Source of the DNA: Isotricha intestinalis
Lineage: Eukaryota; Ciliophora; Litostomatea; Vestibuliferida; Isotrichidae
Assembly: GCA_023807065.1 (NCBI GenBank)
Contig: JAJJLU010004300.1
Location: forward strand, 1-15,187
DNA length: 15,187 nucleotides
Direction of reading: 5' to 3'
Part shown: piece after piece, positions 8,417 to 15,187 of the stretch
Numbering within the stretch: the first letter of the stretch is position 1
Layout: every line of letters begins with the position of its first letter
Translations under genes and position numbers: made by a program
Notes under the pieces: generated by a model
Told to the model about the DNA's origin: nothing
Database searches by the model: none
What the model saw: only the letters and a program-made list of their open reading frames with translations

Positions 8417-10912
8417 TTATTTATTAAACAAATTCATAAATAAATTTTTTTTCGTTCCAATTTTTAATTGAATACTTCTTGGTGAATAACCTAATAATTG
8501 ATAAATTTGAGATATTTGTAATTTAGTTTTTGTTGTTACTTGAACATGTAATAATAAATCATTAATTTGTTCACTTAAGTTATTTAATTTTTTTTGAGAT
8601 TCCATATATAAATTTTTAAAGAACTTAACTTGTGCTTGAAAGGAATATTCTATATCATCTATTTCTCTTTTTTTATTTCTTTTTTTTATTTTATTATTAC
8701 AAGTAATATTATCATTTGTTTTTTTACTTAATATATCATAATTTATTGATTCATTATCTTTTGATTCATTTAAATTAATATTATGATTTTTTTTATTTTT
8801 ATTTGGTAATAAAACAAATGATTGACTATATGATTTTAAATCTTTTGAAAATTGTTTTTTTTTTTCATATATATTATTTATTTTAAAAGATTTGTTTAAA
8901 TTATTATTATCTTCTTCTTCTTTTTTATCATATTTATTCTTTTCTTTTATTTCATTTAAATTATTTTTAAACTGATTAATTTCATTTTCATATTGTTTTA
9001 TTAATAAATCTTTTTCTTTTATTGTATTATTTAATTTTAAAATGATATCATTTATTTTATTTGCTAATTGATTAATTTGTTCGTTTTTAATTTTTTTTTC
9101 TTTTTTAATTTCTTTAATTACATTATCTTTTTCATTAATTATTTTATTATTATTCTCAATAATCTGATTTAATTCTTTTGTTTTTTCATTAACTAATTGA
9201 ATAAAATCAATTTCATTTTTTTTTTCTTTTTCTAATTTAATTTCTTTATTTTTTTCTTCAATTTCAATAATTAAATATTCTTTTTCTTTTCTTAATATTT
9301 CAATTTCTTTTTGATTCTCACTTAATTTATCAATCATAACATTAATATCTTCTTTTTGTTGATTTAAAATTTTTTCCATTTTTTTTTTTTCATCATTATT
9401 ATTAATATTAATACCTTTAATAATTTCTTTATTTTCTTCAATTTCTTTAATTAATAATTTATTTTCTTGAATAACACTTTCGTAAACATTTTTAATATTT
9501 TCATATTCTTTTTTTAATTTTTCTATTTCAATATTTTTTTCTGAAAAAATTCTTTCTTTTTCTTGGTTTACTTTTACATTTTGTGCAATTTCATTTTTTA
9601 ATTTTTTTTTTAAATTCTCAATGACTTTTATCTTTTCTACTGTTTGAGTTTGAGAAAATTTAACATCTGATTTTAATGATTCTATATCTTTATTATATTT
9701 ATTATGTAAATATAATAAATTATTTTGTGTTTCATTTAATTGATTTTTTAATATATTATCATTGTTTATAATTGAATTTTCTTCTTTTAATTTTGAAATT
9801 ATTATTTCTTGTTTATTTATTTTTTCTATTAAGTCATTTATTTTTTTTTTGTTTTCTTCTTCTTCTTTTTTTCTTTCAATTATACTTTCTTTTGCTTGTT
9901 TAATAATTAATTCTTTTTCTTTTATTATTTTTGAAAGAATTTCTTTATTTTTTATTAAATCATTGTTCATTATATTTTGAAGAATTTTCTCATTTAAATT
10001 TTTTAATTGTTCTATTTCTTCTTTTGATTTTTTTAAGGATTCTTTTAAAAAATTTATTGTTTCATTTTTAAATAAATTTTCCTTTTGAAGTGTATTAATT
10101 TCATTATTTTTTAAAGATAAATTTTTTAAACTTTTTTCACTTATTTCTTCTATTTGTTTTTGGAAATCTTCTTTTATTTTTTCATTTAAATTTTCTAATT
10201 CTGATTTAAGTAAAATAATTTCTTCTTCTAAACATTTATTTTTCCTAAATAAAATATTATTTTCATGAATTAATCTTTTTAATTCTTCTTCTTTAAAATT
10301 ATTTGTTATAATTTCATTTCTAAAAATTTCCTTTTTAAAAAAAGCATTTTCTAAATTATTAATATATTTATTATTAACAATTTTATTTTTATTTAATTTA
10401 CAATCTTCATTTTTTATTTTAATATGAATTTCTTTAATTATATTATTAAATTTATTTTTATTTTCATTTTGTTTATTTAATTCAATAATAATATCTTTAT
10501 CTTTTGAAATATCTTCATTATCTATTTGTTTTTTATATATTTCTGTATCAGTTGTTAAAGTTTCAATTTCTTTTTGAGTTTCAATATTATTTTCATCTAA
10601 GTTTAAAATTTCTGTTTTTCTTTCTTCATTTTGAAAATTATATTTTTCTAAAAAATTATCTATATTCATGGTAAAAGAAGATGTGTATTCAATTTTTTTT
10701 TTTTCTGTTTTAGAATAAATATTTTGAATCTTAATTTCATTTGATTCTATTTTAGAATAATGAAAGCTATTATTTTTATTATTTTTAATTGGAGTTTTTT
10801 TCCTGTAAATTTCACTTTTTGAATGATTTAAAGTTTTATTAGGCTTTAAAGTATTATTATTTTGAATTGCATTATATAAATATTTATTAGTCTTTGGAGT
10901 CATTTTTAACAT
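8417..10912 (-). CDS. Long coiled-coil protein, 831 residues
   Basis: The protein is Lys-, Glu-, Asn- and Ile-rich. The first 100 or so residues are Asn/Lys/Ser-rich and probably disordered. Residues about 205-680 are a near-continuous heptad-like coiled coil without prolines, the kind seen in filament, centrosome or basal-body scaffold proteins. A linker rich in Lys, Asn and Ser follows. The C-terminal 85 residues are less repetitive and contain QAQVKFFKNLYMESQKKL and QLLGYSPRSIQLKIG, which look like a small conserved domain. I cannot match it to a named family, and coiled-coil composition alone would give misleading matches. The first Met is at 10912; a second at 10903 is possible. The start faces the GH38-like gene across only 64 bp. 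Confidence 0.88.
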   Translation of the reverse strand: MLKMTPKTNKYLYNAIQNNNTLKPNKTLNHSKSEIYRKKTPIKNNKNNSFHYSKIESNEIKIQNIYSKTEKKKIEYTSSFTMNIDNFLEKYNFQNEERKTEILNLDENNIETQKEIETLTTDTEIYKKQIDNEDISKDKDIIIELNKQNENKNKFNNIIKEIHIKIKNEDCKLNKNKIVNNKYINNLENAFFKKEIFRNEIITNNFKEEELKRLIHENNILFRKNKCLEEEIILLKSELENLNEKIKEDFQKQIEEISEKSLKNLSLKNNEINTLQKENLFKNETINFLKESLKKSKEEIEQLKNLNEKILQNIMNNDLIKNKEILSKIIKEKELIIKQAKESIIERKKEEEENKKKINDLIEKINKQEIIISKLKEENSIINNDNILKNQLNETQNNLLYLHNKYNKDIESLKSDVKFSQTQTVEKIKVIENLKKKLKNEIAQNVKVNQEKERIFSEKNIEIEKLKKEYENIKNVYESVIQENKLLIKEIEENKEIIKGININNNDEKKKMEKILNQQKEDINVMIDKLSENQKEIEILRKEKEYLIIEIEEKNKEIKLEKEKKNEIDFIQLVNEKTKELNQIIENNNKIINEKDNVIKEIKKEKKIKNEQINQLANKINDIILKLNNTIKEKDLLIKQYENEINQFKNNLNEIKEKNKYDKKEEEDNNNLNKSFKINNIYEKKKQFSKDLKSYSQSFVLLPNKNKKNHNINLNESKDNESINYDILSKKTNDNITCNNKIKKRNKKREIDDIEYSFQAQVKFFKNLYMESQKKLNNLSEQINDLLLHVQVTTKTKLQISQIYQLLGYSPRSIQLKIGTKKNLFMNLFNK

Positions 10913-10976
10913 TATTTTTAATAATTTAAATAAAATAAAATATGAATATTTAATTATGTTATTTTATTTATTATAA
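10913..10976. promoter_or_regulatory. Shared 64-bp divergent intergenic/promoter region
   Basis: These 64 bases separate the start codons of two divergent genes. There are only two G and no C on the + strand. Both 5' untranslated regions and both promoters must fit here or overlap the coding sequence. No TATA box can be singled out in such A+T-rich DNA. The in-frame TAA directly before the ATG at 10977 confirms the right boundary. Confidence 0.65.
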
Positions 10977-13706
10977 ATGTTTAAATTAACAATCTATATA
11001 TTTTTATTTTTTAAATTACTTTATTGTAAAATTTCAGTTCATCTTATTCCATTTACAAGAGTGAATAGTTCAAATCCATTTAATTATTCAATAGTTTTAA
11101 ATTATTTAAAAAACAATCATAAAAGTACTTTTACAATAATAGATATTATTCATTTTGAAGAATGGGTTAATTCAAATTCAAATAATTTCCAAATAATACT
11201 AAATCTTACTCAAAACAAACAATTAGAATTTATTATTGATGGTATAAAAGATGAAAAAAAATATGATAATTATAAAAATATATTTAATGATTTAAGAAGA
11301 AAATTAAAATATATTTTACATTCATTAAATTATTTTCCATTAGTTTCTTTCTTTGCTTCTCAACATACAACAAATTTAGAAAATTTAAGTTTATATAGAA
11401 AAATGGGATTTAAATATTTATTATTAAATGAAATAAACACAGATTATAAAAATGAATTAATAACAAAAAAAAATTTAGAATTTAAATGGAAAGTTTCAGA
11501 TGAAGATAATGAAGGAATAATAACTCATATTTTAAATGATATTAAAACTCCTGATTTTCTTAAAGAATTGTTTTCTGAAAAACAATTAGATTTATCAAAT
11601 TCAACTTTAGAAGATTATATAAATAATTTAATTAATTATGGAAATAAAACTTTAAATGGTTTTAAACATAATAATTTATTATTATTATATGGAGGAGATA
11701 ATGCATTTAATGAAAGTATTAGTAACTTTGAAAATATTGAAAAGTTAATGAATTATATAAATGAAAATGATAAATATAAAGATGTTATTGAAGTTATGTA
11801 TTCTTCTTTTGAAAATTATTTTCATTTTGTTGAAAAAAGTTTACGAAATGAAAGTTTATTTGTTTATGAGAATGAATTACCTTTAAATAAAGATAATAAT
11901 GAAAAAAATTCAATTAATTATTTTTTGAATAATCCTTATTTAAGAGGAAGAGAATATGAAATTAATAATTTTATGAATTCTTTATTTGTTTACAATATTG
12001 ATTTAATTTATGGGAATAAATCAAAATTATCTTTTTATAATTTTCAAAATGAATATTTAGGAAAAATGAGTTTGAAATTATCTTCAAATGAACAAGAAGA
12101 AATATATAATTCAACTGAACAAAATTTAAAAAAGAGTTTAAAAGATTTAATTGCTTTATTCTTTAATAATAAACCAGATTATGAAATGTGTTTATCAAAT
12201 AATAAAGTAAATTTAGGTTGTAAAATTGAATTTAAAGAAAATAAAGAAAAATATAAATTAGGAATTATTAATCCTAGATTAGAAGGAAGAATATTAATTA
12301 CTTTAGAAACTGATATTAAAAATGAAAATATTAGTTTTAGAATAGAAGATAAAGCAAATAATGAAATAGAATATAATTTCATTTGTGTTCCTAATTATAA
12401 ATGCTTTATTAATTTCTTTTATAATTTTTATACTTCACAATTGATTGTTCAAATTAGTTTAATTGATATTGAAAGGAATAAAAATTTAAATAATAAAAAA
12501 AAGTTTGATTTTCCTATAACTGAATTAAAAGGTTTTAATTCCTTTTTAAAACATATTGAATATAATACAGAAGATTATTTATTTAATATTGAATTTAAGA
12601 ATAAAAAATCAATTAAATATAAATTTTCAATAAATGAAATTGAAATGAAATCTTCATCAGATAATTTATTTGAGAATAATATTACTTTAAAACATAAAAT
12701 TAATTATGAACAATCTTATATAATAAATTCAGAAATTTCCACATGTTTAATTTTAAAATTAGAAAATAATTATTTGGTTCTTAATATATATAAAGAACCT
12801 TTTTTTATTCAAATAATTTCAATAATAAATGAAAACAAAGATAAAAATAAAATCATAGGATTAGCAGTTAATTCTGATATAAATAATAATGGAATAATTT
12901 ATCATGATTATAAAGGAATGAAAATGAAAGAGTATTCTATTAATTTTAATAACAATATAAATGATAATATTTTTATTGTTCATAAAGCAATGAGTCTTTT
13001 TTCAGAAGAAGAAAAAAAGAAATTAACTCTTTTTGTAGATAGACCAAATGTTGCTGTTTCATATAAAGAGAAATCATTATTATATATATTAAATAATGAA
13101 AATGAAATAATAAAAAATGAAAAACTTGAATTTAAATTTATATTATCAATTGATGAATTATTTGATGAAGAAGTAAATGAAATATCAATAAATTATTTTG
13201 AAAAAAATTTAATGATATTTTATGATAAAAATAATGATATTGAAGTTAATGTTCCTTTACCTCCTAAAAATCCAATGAATCCTCCTAATAGAAGATTATT
13301 AGAAGGGAAAATAAAATCAATTAGAAATCTTCAAAAAAATGAGTTAAAAATGATTTTTGATTCTTATAAAATTATAAATGTATATTTTAATTATGCTTAT
13401 AGTTTACAATTATTTATTCATTCAGGAAATATTAATTTAAGGCCTTATTATATAGAAGATAAAAAAATTTTATTTGAATTTTATAATGAACTTGATGAGT
13501 ATTTTATTCATAATATTGATTTTAGATTTAATAATAAAAATCTTTCAATTTTAAAAGGAAATATATCAGAATGTTGTATAAGAGGTGTTAATTGTAAAGG
13601 AATTAAAGGTTTATTAAGAAGACTTCAAATGAAATTAATGTTTGTTGATTATGATATTCAACCTAATAATTTTAAGGTCTTTATAGTTAATTTGAATAAT
13701 AAATAA
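10977..13706 (+). CDS. GH38 alpha-mannosidase-like secretory protein, probable pseudoenzyme
   Basis: A protein of 909 residues, slightly shorter than typical lysosomal alpha-mannosidases of about 1,000. A signal peptide covers residues 1-17, and there is no other clear membrane helix. Family landmarks in order: VHLIPFTRVN at 21-30 (family VHLxPHTHDD), KQLEFIIDG at 81-89 (family QLEFVNGG), LYRKMGFKY at 139-147 (LFAxMGFD), LEFKW at 167-171, LLLLYGGDNAF at 234-244 (LxMGSDF), a segment at 314-328 matching the family's TGYFTSRPxLK, and VDRPNVAVS near 687 (DRSxGGSS). The metal-binding His-Asp-Asp is Arg-Val-Asn, the nucleophile Asp aligns with Ser128, and the distal HHDAxSGT motif is absent near 354-375. 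Many N-glycosylation sequons fit a lysosomal or secreted place. I infer a non-catalytic role, perhaps glycan binding. A TAA directly before the ATG fixes the start. Confidence 0.85.
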   Translation: MFKLTIYIFLFFKLLYCKISVHLIPFTRVNSSNPFNYSIVLNYLKNNHKSTFTIIDIIHFEEWVNSNSNNFQIILNLTQNKQLEFIIDGIKDEKKYDNYKNIFNDLRRKLKYILHSLNYFPLVSFFASQHTTNLENLSLYRKMGFKYLLLNEINTDYKNELITKKNLEFKWKVSDEDNEGIITHILNDIKTPDFLKELFSEKQLDLSNSTLEDYINNLINYGNKTLNGFKHNNLLLLYGGDNAFNESISNFENIEKLMNYINENDKYKDVIEVMYSSFENYFHFVEKSLRNESLFVYENELPLNKDNNEKNSINYFLNNPYLRGREYEINNFMNSLFVYNIDLIYGNKSKLSFYNFQNEYLGKMSLKLSSNEQEEIYNSTEQNLKKSLKDLIALFFNNKPDYEMCLSNNKVNLGCKIEFKENKEKYKLGIINPRLEGRILITLETDIKNENISFRIEDKANNEIEYNFICVPNYKCFINFFYNFYTSQLIVQISLIDIERNKNLNNKKKFDFPITELKGFNSFLKHIEYNTEDYLFNIEFKNKKSIKYKFSINEIEMKSSSDNLFENNITLKHKINYEQSYIINSEISTCLILKLENNYLVLNIYKEPFFIQIISIINENKDKNKIIGLAVNSDINNNGIIYHDYKGMKMKEYSINFNNNINDNIFIVHKAMSLFSEEEKKKLTLFVDRPNVAVSYKEKSLLYILNNENEIIKNEKLEFKFILSIDELFDEEVNEISINYFEKNLMIFYDKNNDIEVNVPLPPKNPMNPPNRRLLEGKIKSIRNLQKNELKMIFDSYKIINVYFNYAYSLQLFIHSGNINLRPYYIEDKKILFEFYNELDEYFIHNIDFRFNNKNLSILKGNISECCIRGVNCKGIKGLLRRLQMKLMFVDYDIQPNNFKVFIVNLNNK

Positions 13707-13843
13707 TTGATTTCTGATATGATTGAATTATATTGTTTTAAAATTGAAAAAAATATGATATATTTAATTTCTAATTATTATAATATTAAAAAGGAATAAT
13801 AACTAATAAAGTAAATTTTGTAAAAATAAAATTTTAAAATTAT

Positions 13844-14407
13844 TTATTCTACTTTACCCATAATAGAATCAAGAAAAGCATCTTGAGGTCCTTTCTTACG
13901 ATATCTAAGATTTTGTTTAGGTCTAAAAAAGTAATTAAATTGATTATTTTTCGTTTCTTTTGGAAAATAATTAGCATGCATTTTAAAAACTAAAGGATTA
14001 ACTTTTGATAAATTTTTAGAATTTAAAGCATTCATTTTTTCAACATGATCCATTAAATTATTTAATTCTTTAGGAAATATATCATCTAATAAATTATCAA
14101 TATTTTCAGGGAATTCTTCAGGTATTTCTAAATCTTTAAATACTTCTTCTGGAAATTCATTTTCTTCAGGTAAAATATCATTAATTAAATCTTTTAAAAT
14201 TTCTTCCATTTGATTACTCATATTTTCTGGTAAAAATTTTTCTACTTGTTTATCTAAGGCTTCATCCATTTGTTGTTTATTATCAAATTCATATTCTTTA
14301 CTTTCTAATTCTTCTCCAGGAGTTCCATATTCTATTTCCAAATTATAATTTGGATTATTTGAACATAAGATTAAAACAATTAAAAAGAAAATTAATTGAA
14401 ACTTCAT
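13844..14407 (-). CDS. Small secreted acidic protein with C-terminal basic cleavage-like site
   Basis: A protein of 187 residues, family not recognised. Residues 1 to about 16 are a strong signal peptide (MKFQLIFFLIVLILCS). Residues 25-120 are dominated by Glu and Asp, with repeated amphipathic pieces such as LINDILPEE and NLLDDIFPKE. Residues 121-172 change to a neutral then basic character and end in RYRKK at 168-172, followed by a 15-residue tail starting GPQDAF. Signal peptide, acidic middle, polybasic site and short C-terminal peptide together resemble a secreted precursor processed by a Kex2/furin-type protease. That reading is inference; an acidic calcium-binding secreted protein is the alternative. 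The 3' end faces the GH38-like gene (137 bp), and the start lies 119 bp from the end of the LMBR1-like gene on the same strand. Confidence 0.78.
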   Translation of the reverse strand: MKFQLIFFLIVLILCSNNPNYNLEIEYGTPGEELESKEYEFDNKQQMDEALDKQVEKFLPENMSNQMEEILKDLINDILPEENEFPEEVFKDLEIPEEFPENIDNLLDDIFPKELNNLMDHVEKMNALNSKNLSKVNPLVFKMHANYFPKETKNNQFNYFFRPKQNLRYRKKGPQDAFLDSIMGKVE

Positions 14408-14526
14408 TTTTTTATTTATAAAAAAACGTATATATTATTTATTTAAATTAAAATCTTAATTTTTAATTAATGATATTTTAATTATAAATTAATTATAAGA
14501 TAAAATGATAATATATATAAAAAATA

Positions 14527-15187
14527 TCAACTTAAATTAGTATTTTGTCTAATAATTTCTAATTCAACTCTTCTAATTTCATCTTTTTTATTTTTATTAT
14601 TATAAGGTTCCTCATTCCAATATTTATTATTAAGCTCCAATAATAATTTATTACCTTTTTTAACAGATAATAATTTATCAGTAGAATTATCAGCTTCATA
14701 ATTATTAATTTCCATATTATTTCCAAACTTCCCGAAAAAATTAGTTAAATTCAAAGCAGCTAAAACAGCAATAACAATAGGATAAAAAACTGCAAATTTT
14801 TTATATAAACCAGAATAAGCAACAGTACCATATTGTTTTTCAATAATAGTAACAATAGAAATTTGATTTCCATTATTTAATTTAATAGGAATATCATTTC
14901 TAATCATTTGAATAATATTTAAACATAAAGCAATTGAGATTTTACACATTACATCATCTACAAATAATATTGATATTGAATCTGTTTGATTATTACCATA
15001 CATTCCACAAAAACCAGAAATTTTAAAAGAAAAAACTGAATAAAAGGATAAATAAAATAAATATGTTACTGGGATTAAAGTAAATAAATGAAGAAGAAAA
15101 ATATTATTTGTGTTTTTTATTAAAAAACCAAATAATGATATATTCCAATTTAATGAAAATGTTATTTCTGATATTAAAGTTATTATA
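14527..15187 (-). CDS. LMBR1-family multi-pass membrane protein (5' partial, C-terminal part)
   Basis: The frame stays open past a possible Met at 15003 to the right edge of the window, so only the C-terminal 219 or so residues are present. The reading contains hydrophobic helices (one with FLLHLFTLIPVTYLFYLSFY), then GMYGNNQTDSISILF followed by CKISIALCLNIIQMI. The last helix, FAVFYPIVIAVLAALNL, is followed by a charged cytosolic tail of about 55 residues. The NQTD-x4-LLF-like motif followed by a Cys-rich hydrophobic segment ending LCxNxxxxI is the hallmark of the C-terminal part of LMBR1/LMBRD proteins. These are multi-pass proteins linked to lysosomal cobalamin export (LMBRD1) or GPCR signalling (LMBRD2). 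I cannot say which subgroup. It ends in TGA; a TAA follows 16 codons later in frame. Confidence 0.78.
   Translation of the reverse strand, partial: IITLISEITFSLNWNISLFGFLIKNTNNIFLLHLFTLIPVTYLFYLSFYSVFSFKISGFCGMYGNNQTDSISILFVDDVMCKISIALCLNIIQMIRNDIPIKLNNGNQISIVTIIEKQYGTVAYSGLYKKFAVFYPIVIAVLAALNLTNFFGKFGNNMEINNYEADNSTDKLLSVKKGNKLLLELNNKYWNEEPYNNKNKKDEIRRVELEIIRQNTNLS

Noticed and set aside
9762..9980. 72-codon frame opposite the coiled-coil gene, hydrophobic
   Set aside because: It is the complement of Lys/Glu/Ile coiled-coil codons, which always reads as Phe/Ser/Leu/Ile. There is no independent support.
12179..12382. 67-codon antisense frame under the GH38-like gene
   Set aside because: It is a shadow of a well-supported sense frame and has no recognisable features of its own.
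14527..15003. A complete 158-residue protein starting at the Met at 15003
   Set aside because: The frame continues open for 61 more codons to the window edge and encodes a further hydrophobic helix expected in the LMBR1 family. The Met is internal.
1..15187. CRISPR arrays, insertion sequences, retroelements, telomere repeats
   Set aside because: No spaced direct repeats, terminal inverted repeats, transposase or reverse transcriptase motifs, or telomeric arrays were seen on either strand.

Overview
The window is nuclear-type DNA from a microbial eukaryote with extremely A+T-rich DNA (roughly four-fifths A+T by eye, higher between genes). The evidence is long intronless Lys/Asn/Ile/Glu-rich reading frames, eukaryote-only families (B-box/WD40, RING, GH38, LMBR1), and no bacterial ribosome sites or operons. 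All eight genes read cleanly in the standard code. Gln is CAA, Trp is TGG and Cys is TGT/TGC. Seven genes end in TAA and one in TGA. This argues against ciliates that read UAR as Gln or UGA as Cys/Trp, but leaves open litostome (rumen-type) ciliates, parabasalids and other AT-rich protists. The first gene belongs to a transmembrane family that I associate, from memory only, with ciliates and trichomonads. I cannot name the species.

Layout: (1) 3-2366 (+) is the 3' part of a membrane protein gene: a Glu-dominated tract of about 236 residues, a Cys-containing ectodomain, then about five membrane helices. (2) 2367-3532 is a 1.17 kb gap, far larger than any other spacer here (64-181 bp), with a possible short gene relic. 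(3) 3533-5176 (+) is a B-box/coiled-coil/seven-blade WD40 protein. (4) 5345-7279 (+) is a RING protein with 99 cysteines and a CaaX-like C-terminus. (5) 7396-8235 (-) is an unrecognised protein with one small Cys/His cluster. (6) 8417-10912 (-) is a long coiled-coil protein. (7) 10977-13706 (+) is a secretory glycoside hydrolase family 38 (alpha-mannosidase) relative that has lost the metal-binding and nucleophile residues. (8) 13844-14407 (-) is a small secreted acidic protein. (9) 14527-15187 (-) is the C-terminal part of an LMBR1-family membrane protein that continues beyond the right edge.

I see no common pathway. Two neighbours (B-box/WD40 and RING) are both zinc-finger proteins of ubiquitin-system type. 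Two convergent neighbours (the GH38 relative and the small acidic protein) both enter the secretory pathway. The coiled-coil and GH38-like genes start only 64 bp apart in opposite directions and must share a promoter region. The strongest leads are the catalytically dead-looking GH38 protein, the Cys-repeat RING protein with its prenylation-like tail, and the precursor-like small secreted protein. No RNA genes, mobile elements, CRISPR arrays or telomeric repeats were found.
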